DNA of 6,165 nt. Origin: Acidobacteriota bacterium (GTDB lineage Bacteria > Acidobacteriota > Terriglobia > Bryobacterales > Bryobacteraceae). A program made the position numbers and the translations under genes. The stretch lies in assembly GCA_023436715.1 (NCBI GenBank), contig JAEZIJ010000139.1, positions 1-6,165 on the forward strand, given 5' to 3'. How positions within the stretch are numbered: position 1 is the stretch's first letter; every line of letters begins with the position of its first letter. Positions 1 to 5,516 of the stretch are shown piece after piece. A model generated the notes under the pieces. That model searched no databases. It worked only from the letters and a program-made list of their open reading frames with translations, and was not told the DNA's origin.

Positions 1-381
1 ACGATCAAAGTGGGCCAGACCGGGTTGACAAAGCGACCCAGCCAGATCCTGCAACTGATGTACCTGACCGACGTGGTGCTGCGCGCCGACGCCGCCAATG
101 ACGGCGCGGACGACAGTGAATACGCCACCGCAGTCGGCCAAGCCGTCGGCCGCCTTCGAGCACACCTGGAGGCGACCGGGCAGTGGACTACCGATGGCGG
201 TTGGTATGCGCGTGAGAAGCTCGCATGGACGCTTCGGCACAAAGACCGGCTGAAGTGGCACGAAGTCGCCGAACGCCTGGATGTCTGCCCAGAGCGCGCC
301 CGGCAACTGGCGGCATTTCACGAGGGGATGTTGAAACAGGAAGCGCGCAGAGGAGGAGAGAAATGGACAAAGACCGACTGA
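1..381 (+). CDS. Helix-turn-helix-like phage-type protein, 5' end cut by window edge
   Basis: The reading frame is open from base 1. A GTG at base 10 could start it, but the nine bases before it contain no ribosome binding site, so the gene probably begins outside the window. Counted from that GTG, residues 82-103 (KWHEVAERLDVCPERARQLA) have the pattern of a sigma-region-4-like helix-turn-helix: a helix, a short turn and an Arg-rich recognition helix. The earlier part is helical and soluble, with no signal peptide or membrane segment. The last 19 bases overlap the next gene, whose ribosome binding site lies inside this one, so the two are probably translationally coupled. A DNA-binding regulatory role is inferred from the helix-turn-helix alone. 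I do not recognise the family. Confidence 0.6.
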   Translation, partial: TIKVGQTGLTKRPSQILQLMYLTDVVLRADAANDGADDSEYATAVGQAVGRLRAHLEATGQWTTDGGWYAREKLAWTLRHKDRLKWHEVAERLDVCPERARQLAAFHEGMLKQEARRGGEKWTKTD

Positions 382-527
382 TTAAACTGCGAGACGACCT
401 GGCTGAACTCCGGACCGAGTGTCTGGGCAGGAACTTGGACCCGGATGGTGCCGTGCTGTTGTCCCAGACGATCCGGTGGCTCTGGTTCCGGATCGAAGGC
501 AAGCCATACGTTCCGCCGCAGGATTGA
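363..527 (+). CDS. Small hypothetical protein (54 aa)
   Basis: This short gene starts at an ATG preceded by a strong purine-rich ribosome binding site (GGAGGAGAGAA, 352-362) lying inside the end of the upstream gene, which it overlaps by 19 bases. The product begins with a charged amphipathic helix (MDKDRLIKLRDDLAELRTEC) and ends in a Trp-rich segment (IRWLWFRIEGKPY). The stop at 525-527 falls 10 bases before the next ATG, and a GAGGA between them serves that gene. Placement and ribosome binding site make it a likely real operon gene. The family is not recognised. It could be a small partner of the neighbouring putative DNA-binding proteins, but nothing in the sequence proves this. Confidence 0.6.
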   Translation: MDKDRLIKLRDDLAELRTECLGRNLDPDGAVLLSQTIRWLWFRIEGKPYVPPQD

Positions 528-537
528 GGAGTTGCAC

Positions 538-1380
538 ATGGATCCACAACGCGAACTCGAACGGATGTTGAAGGAGCACGGCGCGGTCCTGGTCCGCGAT
601 ACCAACCACCCGGTATACAGGCTGCCCAACGGCCAGACGTTCGTGCTGTCCAAGTCGCCCAGCGATCACCGATCGGCGATCAACGCCCTTTCGGATCTGC
701 GCCGCGCTCTCGGCATTCGCCGCGCGGCCGCACATGAGAATGGAGCAATTATGGAAGTGAACACGCCAGCACCACCGGCTCCTAAGCCGGCGCAAGCAGC
801 ACCGGCTGTCGAGGAACCGAAACCGCCATCGTTGAAAAACCGGCTCGAGGCCGCTGTCGCCGCCGAGGAATTGCGCCAGGAAAAGCTGATGGCAGAGGCG
901 CAGCAGGTCGAGCGTCGCGTCCAAATGTTGCGCGCGCTCTTGCCATATATCGACGACGCAACCGCAGAAGACGCACTGCGTGCCATCCTGCCGGCGCCTG
1001 AGCCGCCAGCACCGCCTAAAGTCGAGCCGCCACCGGCACCGCCGGAGTTCATTACGGAACGCGTCCAGGTGACGCGGGAATTGGTGCGTACTGCCATTGA
1101 GACTTTCGGGACCACGTTCACCATCAACGACGTCATGGATCTTATGACCGGCGGCCGGCATATAGATCCTCCGGAGCGGGTGCGCGTCCGGGCATCAATC
1201 GGCCAAGCCATGCTGTCGCTGTTCGAACGCGGCGAGGTGATCAAGGAAGCTGACCATTTCGGCCGGCGACAGGCGATTTGGCGAAAAGCCACCATGCGGG
1301 GACCAGCGAATCCTACAGTTGGGACCAGAACATCGCCTGAAACCGTAGCCACAGCGACTTGCAGAACATTTCCCCAGTAG
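538..1380 (+). CDS. HicA-like domain / coiled coil / winged-helix fusion protein
   Basis: The 280-aa product appears to have four parts. Residues 1-59 resemble the small double-stranded-RNA-binding fold of HicA/YcfA proteins: a helix, then GAVLVRDTNHPVYRLPNG with His24 where HicA has its active-site His, then SPSDHRS..NALSDLRRALG. Residues 76-98 are a Pro/Ala linker. Residues 99-135 are a charged helix likely to form a coiled coil, followed by a second Pro-rich linker (152-170). Residues 172-250 look like a winged helix (FTINDVMDLM, then RASIGQAMLSLFERGEVIK and a wing ending AIWRK). The start is chosen for the GAGGA 8 bases upstream and because the HicA-like fold begins there. A HicA domain normally works with a HicB antitoxin, and none is adjacent, so toxin activity is not implied. 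A role in RNA or DNA binding within a mobile element is inferred. Confidence 0.75.
   Translation: MDPQRELERMLKEHGAVLVRDTNHPVYRLPNGQTFVLSKSPSDHRSAINALSDLRRALGIRRAAAHENGAIMEVNTPAPPAPKPAQAAPAVEEPKPPSLKNRLEAAVAAEELRQEKLMAEAQQVERRVQMLRALLPYIDDATAEDALRAILPAPEPPAPPKVEPPPAPPEFITERVQVTRELVRTAIETFGTTFTINDVMDLMTGGRHIDPPERVRVRASIGQAMLSLFERGEVIKEADHFGRRQAIWRKATMRGPANPTVGTRTSPETVATATCRTFPQ
742..753 (+). promoter_or_regulatory. Possible internal ribosome binding site and start codon
   Basis: Inside the HicA-fusion gene, GGAG (742-745) sits five bases before an in-frame ATG (751-753, Met72). Initiation here would give a 209-aa protein with the linker, coiled coil and winged helix but without the HicA-like domain. 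The position is exactly at the domain boundary, which makes it more than a random Met, but no direct evidence of use exists. Confidence 0.3.
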
Positions 1381-1400
1381 TCCGTTAGGTTGTATTTCCG

Positions 1401-1835
1401 ATGTTGAAGAAACCACTCAGGACAGAAGATCTGGAGGCTGTGTACGCGAAACACCGTGTGGAGGACGGAATCCTGCTCGGTGTTCTGTCACGTGTGCCGG
1501 CCTCCTGGCGCATGGTGGATCGTTTTCCCGGCGGCGCGGCATTCGTCCGCGGCGGGCTCAAAGTGCTGCTCTCGGTTATGCGCTACTCGGACATGCGCAT
1601 TTGGACTCACGTCAGCGTCTCGGGCCACACGCCTCGCGGACGCTGGCTGCTGCCTTCCTGGGAGGACCTGAAGCGCGTCAAGAACGACTTCATCGGTCCT
1701 GACCGCTATGCTTACCAGGTGCTCCCCGCCCAGAAGGCTTATGTGAGCGACAACGAGTACGTCCTGCACCTGTTCTCGTTGCTCGACGGCGAGCCAGCGC
1801 TACCGGACTTCACTTCGGGACTGGGGACATTATGA
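1401..1835 (+). CDS. DUF7694-like phage/mobile-element protein
   Basis: The product is a 144-aa soluble protein of unknown function. Its middle and end carry the pattern I associate with the DUF7694 domain of phage and prophage proteins: IWTHVSVSG (about residues 71-79), then WLLPSWEDLKRVKNDFIGPD (82-101), a tyrosine-containing YQVLP, and YVLHLFSLLDG.PALPDF near the C-terminus. The family assignment is from memory of this motif order and was not searched. The ribosome binding site is weak (only AGG at 1386-1388), and the gene follows the previous stop by 20 bases. Its stop overlaps the next start as ATGA (1832-1835), a typical translational coupling. It is of normal length and shows no sign of damage. 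Confidence 0.75.
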   Translation: MLKKPLRTEDLEAVYAKHRVEDGILLGVLSRVPASWRMVDRFPGGAAFVRGGLKVLLSVMRYSDMRIWTHVSVSGHTPRGRWLLPSWEDLKRVKNDFIGPDRYAYQVLPAQKAYVSDNEYVLHLFSLLDGEPALPDFTSGLGTL

Positions 1836-2314
1836 GCCGCCGCGGTGTGATTCGGGTTCAACTCGAAAACCAGGTGCAGGCGATCGCGGTGCTCCTGCGC
1901 AGTTCGCCGGAAGAGATCCTGCGCCAGGCACTCGACGCCCTGGTTGAAAAGCTCGATTTGAGTGACCGCACATTGGCGCGTGCGCTGCTCGAACGGTCGT
2001 CGGTGCCACAGCTGACGAAGCCGATGGTGCCTCGCGAGTCTCGCAGCCGGCTCTGCGACGTGGTTAGGCAGTTCGTGATCGAGAACTGTTTCGAACCGGC
2101 ACGCGAGGTTGGCCGGGCAACCGTCGAAGTTCGGCCCGCAGAAGTGCACGCCCGGCTGGGGCTGAACCAGCGCTATGCGTCGGTCGTCGGCGCGCTGGAG
2201 TTGATGAAATTCCACCGCGAGCAGAAGGTCCGGCTCGTCGAGTCCGGCCTCCGCCTCGGCGAGAAGGTCCTGTTGTTCGAGTTCGAGGAACGGTCAAATC
2301 GGGATCAGGAATAG
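1832..2314 (+). CDS. Hypothetical protein, possible ribbon-helix-helix plus winged helix
   Basis: The 160-aa product is coupled to the upstream gene through an ATGA overlap. Residues 5-41 run as one short beta strand (VIRVQL) followed by two helices (NQVQAIAVLLR, then SPEEILRQALDALVEKL), the order seen in ribbon-helix-helix DNA-binding proteins. After a Pro-containing linker near residues 57-65, a second domain (about 70-155) has helices, a segment reading RPAEVHARLGLNQRYASVVG, and a terminal beta hairpin (LRLGEKVLLFEFEE), compatible with a winged helix. These are fold guesses from visible secondary structure, and no family was recognised. The context suggests an accessory regulator or DNA-processing factor of the same element. 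There are no membrane segments or catalytic motifs. Confidence 0.65.
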   Translation: MSRRGVIRVQLENQVQAIAVLLRSSPEEILRQALDALVEKLDLSDRTLARALLERSSVPQLTKPMVPRESRSRLCDVVRQFVIENCFEPAREVGRATVEVRPAEVHARLGLNQRYASVVGALELMKFHREQKVRLVESGLRLGEKVLLFEFEERSNRDQE

Positions 2315-2328
2315 GAGCAGAAAGAATC

Positions 2329-2526
2329 ATGCGAGCAAATATCGCGATGAAGCAAGCAGCGGAGCATTGCCCGCTATGCGGCGCCGACCTTCAGGGACCG
2401 CCGATCCCGGAGCAGGACCGGCAATACTATGGCGGCGCCACCCACTTCAGTCGGAAGGTCGGCATCGTCGGTCACGATCGGATTGACCGCTGGCAGTGCC
2501 CGGATTGCAAAGGCGAGTGGGGGTGA
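2329..2526 (+). CDS. Zinc-ribbon mini-protein (65 aa)
   Basis: Two CxxC knuckles, CPLC at residues 14-17 and CPDC at 57-60, are separated by about 40 residues and probably bind one zinc ion as a zinc ribbon. The second knuckle is preceded by RWQ and followed by KGEWG, a common ending for such ribbons. An AGGAG (2313-2317) lies 11 bases before the ATG, just over the stop of the previous gene. A second in-frame ATG at 2347 is possible but has no better site. The stop is followed within seven bases by the next ATG. Small ribbons of this type often act in nucleic-acid or protein binding. The specific role here is unknown. Confidence 0.7.
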   Translation: MRANIAMKQAAEHCPLCGADLQGPPIPEQDRQYYGGATHFSRKVGIVGHDRIDRWQCPDCKGEWG

Positions 2527-2533
2527 TCTGCGA

Positions 2534-2920
2534 ATGGACCACGTCAGCAAGTACCCGATCGACGTCGATTCCCTGCACAAGGGGCAGGTGATCACTTTGG
2601 ATGAACTCGAAGCACTGACCGGGTTTGCACGTTCGCATGACAGGTTCCGCACCGCGGTACTGACGATCCTGGAGTACGTCAACGATCACACGCCGATGAC
2701 CGCCTCCTACCGCAAGGACGGCCTCCACATCCTGACCGATAGCGTGGCGTCCGGCTACAACAACAATCGCTTTGAGGCCGGCCTCCGCCATTCGCGAAAA
2801 CGCCATCACAAGGCCGCCGAGGTCGACATGGGAAATCTCACCGAGTCCGAAGCGCGGCAACACGTCCGGAACCTCGCCAACCAAGGCCGGATCATCGCCG
2901 GCATCACCTCGGTCCGGTGA
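2534..2920 (+). CDS. Hypothetical protein of phage/mobile-element type (128 aa)
   Basis: This soluble 128-aa product has no motif I can name. The N-terminus (KYPIDVDSLHKGQVITLDEL) reads as a compact strand-turn-helix opening. The middle contains ILTDSVASGYNNNRFEAGLR, and the basic stretch RHSRKRHHK (about 90-98) could contact nucleic acid. The C-terminal part (NLTESEARQHVRNLANQGRI) is a long amphipathic helix. It starts seven bases after the zinc-ribbon gene stops. The nearby GGCGAGTGGGGGTGA may serve as a ribosome binding site, and coupling to the preceding gene is likely. The final bases GTGA could restart translation into a downstream frame. Function is not assigned. Confidence 0.65.
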   Translation: MDHVSKYPIDVDSLHKGQVITLDELEALTGFARSHDRFRTAVLTILEYVNDHTPMTASYRKDGLHILTDSVASGYNNNRFEAGLRHSRKRHHKAAEVDMGNLTESEARQHVRNLANQGRIIAGITSVR

Positions 2921-3201
2921 CAGATCGCGGGCGAGGCACACAAGCGATCAGTCCCCGGCAGACTGCCAGAGCAGATCGAAGGGCTGCCGAGCGGGGAGAC
3001 CGGGAACGGCGAGAAGAAGGAGTAGCAATCGCGCGGTGGGTCGACCGGATCTGGGGCACGGTGCCGTTGCGTCGCGTTATCGGACGTCGACCGAGTCAGA
3101 GGCCCATTCTACGGCGTACTACGACCACCAGTCCGGCAATGCTCAACGTCGCGGTAGGGACGACCATCTCCGAGTTGCCGACAATCTGGACCGGAGCCTG
3201 A
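2917..3201 (+). CDS. Doubtful small Arg-rich ORF (94 aa) ending the operon
   Basis: A GTG overlaps the stop of the previous gene as GTGA, the same coupling style seen upstream, and opens 94 codons. The product is very Arg-rich in its first half (RADRRAAERGDRERREEG), then contains ARWVDRIWGTVPLRRVIG and a short hydrophobic end (AMLNVAVGTTISELP). No family is recognised. An overlapping frame (GTG at 3036 to stop at 3213-3215) has an AAGGAG 13 bases upstream and ends in a plausible hydrophilic peptide, so one of the two may be real and the other a shadow. The third-position GC of the two is similar by eye, so I cannot decide. Treat it as tentative. Confidence 0.3.
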   Translation: MTDRGRGTQAISPRQTARADRRAAERGDRERREEGVAIARWVDRIWGTVPLRRVIGRRPSQRPILRRTTTTSPAMLNVAVGTTISELPTIWTGA

Positions 3202-3229
3202 CGCAAGGGTTCTGACGTTTGTCGGAACT

Positions 3230-3275
3230 AAACTGCCGGACACGCCGGCTGGAGGTCGGCTCGCTGCGGCAGTTT
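3230..3275 (+). repeat. 9-bp perfect inverted repeat (stem-loop)
   Basis: AAACTGCCG (3230-3238) and CGGCAGTTT (3267-3275) are perfectly complementary. The 28-base loop can form an inner GCCG/CGGC stem (3244-3247 with 3257-3260). The stem ends in TTT, so it could act as a weak terminator for the upstream operon, or it could be part of an RNA upstream of the reverse transcriptase. Confidence 0.5.
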
Positions 3276-3324
3276 CTCCATCTCCCCCTCGGCAGGCGTG
3301 TTCAGGAAAGCGGCGGCCACGATT

Positions 3325-3340
3325 CGAAGATTGATCTTTG
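3325..3340 (+). repeat. Small inverted repeat, possible operator or RNA hairpin
   Basis: CGAAGAT (3325-3331) pairs with ATCTTTG (3334-3340) with one G-T pair across two bases. It lies about 30 bases before the TATAAT box. As DNA it could be an operator half-site pair. As RNA the two-base loop is too tight unless the end pairs open. Chance occurrence is possible. Confidence 0.25.
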
Positions 3341-3345
3341 TCGGC

Positions 3346-3375
3346 CTGGAACTCCCACTTGGAGGGGGATATAAT
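3346..3375 (+). promoter_or_regulatory. Candidate promoter of the reverse transcriptase gene
   Basis: TATAAT at 3370-3375 is a perfect sigma70 -10 box. The best -35 at acceptable spacing is CTGGAA (3346-3351, 18-base spacer), matching TTGACA at three of six positions, so promoter strength is uncertain. Transcription would start near 3382, giving an almost leaderless message if TTG 3386 is the start, or a leader of about 43 bases if ATG 3425 is used. Confidence 0.45.
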
Positions 3376-3385
3376 CGGCTGTTAG

Positions 3386-4985
3386 TTGCGCCAGAAGACG
3401 CTGGCGCGGGCAGCAGAGATCCAAATGAGGGCGAGCGAGTTCACGCTGGAGCTGATTCGCAGAGGCTATTTCCCGAATAGCCTGACGCCCCCGTTTACGG
3501 TTCAGAATCTCGGCCTCGCATACAGGGATATCCTCGCATATTTACGACCGTTGCGAGCCAGAAAACCCAGGAGACCGAACTACCCTCGCGCGATGACGGT
3601 GCGGCACTCGGTGCCCAAGCGAAAGTTGTCTCGTCGAGTGTTCTCGATACCAAATCCGATCCACCATGTGCTTGTTTCTCGCGAAGTCGCTCGGCACTGG
3701 CGTGAGCTCGATGCTCTTTGCGCGGCTTCGCCCATCGCGCTGAGTCGGCCTATTCTGGGCTTCGATCGCGCTATCGAGGCCAAGTTCACCAGATCTGCTC
3801 AGGCCCTTGAGAGGGCCATTCGCTCTGTCGGCAAACGCTACGTTTTGAAGGCAGACTTCAGCCGCTACTATCCATCGATATACACGCACGCCATCCCCAT
3901 GGGCGATTCACGGCAAAGAAAAGGCTCGAGCGGACTCCTCGCTCTATGGCAATCGACTCGATGAACGGATACGCGAAAGTCAGGACAAACAGACGGGAGG
4001 GATTCCCATCGGTCCGGACACGTCGTTCTTGATCGGCGAAGTCGTTGCAGCTGCTACCGACTGCCGTCTGAAAGAAAAACTTGGCGATCTGCAGGGCACA
4101 CGTTTCATTGACGACTACTATCTTTACTTCGACAGCCATGACTCCGCTGAACAGGCGCTCGCCGCTCTTCATGAGGTCGCCGCATCGCTGGAGCTGGAGG
4201 TCAATGATTTCAAAACTGAGATAGTGCCCCTCCCCGAACCATTGGAACCTTCCTGGAAAGCGGAACTGCGTGCCTTCGACCTGAACCGCACCGACTCGAG
4301 ACAGGATACGCGATTGATCGAGCTCTTCGACCGTGCTGCGGAACTCGCGGGCCGGTTCCCTCATGACAATGTCTTGACCTACGCGGCCAACATCGTTGGC
4401 AGTGCCGCGATTGAAGCCAAGCATTGGGCGCTATGCCAAGCGCTCCTGCTGCGTTCCGCTATTGCCGAACCGTCTCTTGTGCGGAGACTTCCCGGCATTT
4501 TTGAGAAGAACGCCCCGGGCGGCGGTATCAATACTTCTGCCGTTAGGGCTACCATTGAGCAGCTATGTACTCATCACGCTCCACTCCAACAGGGCAACGA
4601 AGTAATGTGGGCTCTGTGGTTCTCCAAGACACTCAAGCTACCTATCGAGACGGCAGCGGCGACAGCCGTCGCTGGTGTTGATGATGACCTGGTCGCACTT
4701 ACTGCTCTCCATCTCCGATCCGAGAACCTGATTCCAGCGCTCACAACGGAACTGTGGGACGGTTACATCTCAAGAAAGCACCTTTATTCGGATCATTGGC
4801 TCCTGGCCTACGAAGCAAGGGCGAAGGGGTGGCTCGGAATCGATGCACCGGACTATACCCTTGACGATCCCGCCTTTTCGATCTTGAGAAAGCACGATGT
4901 TGGCTTCTACCAGGTCGACGCGGTCGGTGGCGCACCTGAAAGCAAGTACGAGAAGGAGAGCGAGCCGCTAGCTGCCGCATTCTGA
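3386..4985 (+). pseudogene. UG/DRT-family reverse transcriptase, interrupted by one +1 frameshift
   Basis: Joining the two frames gives a 532-aa RNA-directed DNA polymerase of the UG (defence-associated) group. The N-terminus (SEFTLELIRRGYFPNSLTPP) and RVFSIPNPIHHVLVS fit this group. Motif A is ADFSRYYPSIYTHAIPW with catalytic Asp157. Motif B is GIPIGPDTSF (205-214). The polymerase box is FIDDYYLYF with Asp242-Asp243 and Phe for the usual Tyr. Motif D is LEVNDFKTE with Lys276, followed by LPEPLEPSW. Residues from about 295 to the end are an all-helical domain, usual in these enzymes, with NEVMWALWFSKTLKLPI. As read, translation leaves frame after Pro171 and stops at 3962-3964 (192 aa, no motif B-D). 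Removing one C from the run at 3895-3898 restores AIPWAIHGKEKA and the full protein. The start may be TTG 3386 or ATG 3425 (519 aa). Neither has a strong ribosome binding site. The family is clear, the DRT subtype is not, and whether the gene is truly broken is open. Confidence 0.85.
3893..3902 (+). other. Frameshift site in the reverse transcriptase
   Basis: The sequence reads ATC CCC ATG G in the upstream frame, while family-like protein requires ATC CCA TGG (Ile-Pro-Trp). One surplus C in the four-base C run explains everything. The surplus base could be a sequencing error, a natural indel in a homopolymer, or in principle a +1 slip of tRNA-Pro from CCC to CCA. There is no obvious stimulatory stop codon or Shine-Dalgarno-like element directly around it, which argues against programmed recoding. 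Confidence 0.8.
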
Positions 4986-5107
4986 GCGTCTGCGCGTACC
5001 GCGGCGGTCCTGAAGTCCGGTTGCGGAGATTGCGACCGTATCACGCGCAACCAGGAAGCGACCACATTTCCGTGCGGTACTCCGTTATGGTCGTGAACTC
5101 TTAGCCA

Positions 5108-5119
5108 CACCGCAAGGTG
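5108..5119 (+). repeat. Small stem-loop with GCAA (GNRA) tetraloop
   Basis: CACC (5108-5111) and GGTG (5116-5119) close a GCAA tetraloop. GNRA loops are stable in RNA and often make tertiary contacts, so this hints at a structured transcript, but a 4-bp stem also occurs by chance. Confidence 0.25.
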
Positions 5120-5134
5120 GGTTCCCCGCTGTGT

Positions 5135-5172
5135 CGGCCAATCATGACTCGGCGCCTCGCGTCGGTTGGCCG
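5135..5172 (+). repeat. 7-bp inverted repeat CGGCCAA/TTGGCCG
   Basis: CGGCCAA (5135-5141) and TTGGCCG (5166-5172) are exact complements around 24 bases. The stem extends inward by a T-G and a C-G pair, and outward by CCG/CGG if a six-base bulge is allowed. With the neighbouring tetraloop hairpin it suggests a folded RNA, tentatively. Confidence 0.35.
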
Positions 5173-5267
5173 CGGCGTGTGGTTTAGCCAGTCTGCCGGT
5201 CGCCACACCTCCACACCGGCCTCCGCCATAGTACTCTCGACACGCAGTACCAATTTTCAAGTCACGA

Positions 5268-5337
5268 CTTGCAAAACTCCCCTTATATACGCGAGAAATT
5301 CCCAGAATTCTCGCGTATATAAGGGGATTTTTGCAAG
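5268..5337. repeat. Long near-perfect hairpin (about 32-bp arms)
   Basis: The left arm (5268-5300) and right arm (5306-5337) pair along their whole length with one mismatch (C5277 against A) and one extra A in the left arm near 5297, around a five-base loop CCCAG. The arms open with CTTGCAAAA and close with TTTTTGCAAG, and the core contains CCCCTTATATACGCGAGAA. A stem with A-run on one side and T-run on the other could terminate transcription in both directions. It could equally be a DNA cruciform, a site for a recombinase or replication protein, or the core of a small palindromic mobile element. No clear target-site duplication flanks it. Confidence 0.85.
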
Positions 5338-5391
5338 AGTACGTTTGGATATCGGAGTACTACGCGAAATCTGCTCTGTGGCGAGCCGGAG

Positions 5392-5457
5392 GCGCCAGGG
5401 ATACCGGAGGTCCAGTTTGGCGTCCGCGACGCGCCAGGGCCAGCCTGTGCGCCAGGG
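5392..5457. repeat. Three copies of GCGCCAGGG
   Basis: The nonamer GCGCCAGGG occurs at 5392-5400, 5431-5439 and 5449-5457, with starts 39 and 18 bases apart. All copies are in the same orientation and the flanks are not conserved. No gene is supported here. They may be remnant repeats or protein-binding sites, or chance in GC-rich DNA. Confidence 0.35.
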
Positions 5458-5516
5458 TGTGGCGTCGTGCAAAACGAGCGTGGACGGCCGTTCCTGTGTT
5501 GAGAAACGGGTCGCGC

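Larger units (their letters stand above)
3202..3385 (+). other. Structured non-coding leader before the reverse transcriptase
   Basis: This 184-base gap between the operon and the reverse transcriptase shows no convincing coding frame. It holds the 9-bp inverted repeat at 3230-3275, a second small inverted repeat at 3325-3340, an 8-bp complementary pair (TCCCCCTC at 3283-3290 and GAGGGGGA at 3362-3369) and a TATAAT box. Several DRT systems carry a functional RNA next to the reverse transcriptase, and this stretch is one candidate place for it. That role is inferred from position and folding only. Confidence 0.35.
4986..5267. other. Non-coding stretch downstream of the reverse transcriptase
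   Basis: I see no supported gene on either strand in these roughly 280 bases. What can be seen are two local inverted repeats (5108-5119 and 5135-5172) ahead of the long hairpin at 5268. The stretch could be a 3' untranslated region, an RNA belonging to the reverse transcriptase, or decayed sequence. Confidence 0.4.

Noticed and set aside
382..1161. Long open frame on the minus strand opposite the HicA-fusion gene (also 666-1454)
   Set aside because: Both are Arg/Cys-rich translations antisense to a well-supported plus-strand gene with clear domains and a ribosome binding site; they are shadows of GC-rich coding DNA.
4907..5260. Minus-strand 117-codon frame after the reverse transcriptase
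   Set aside because: Its end overlaps the reverse transcriptase, it has no ribosome binding site and its residues show no recognisable motif.
5268..5337. CRISPR repeat, dif/Xer site or integron attC site
   Set aside because: There is a single palindrome with no spaced repeat units, no dif-like 28-mer, and no integron core-site sequences or integrase nearby.
3386..5337. Group II intron or retron instead of a UG reverse transcriptase
   Set aside because: No maturase or endonuclease domain, no domain V-like RNA and no retron VTG-type motif were seen; the long helical C-terminus and the YTHAIPW and GIPIGPDTS segments fit UG enzymes.
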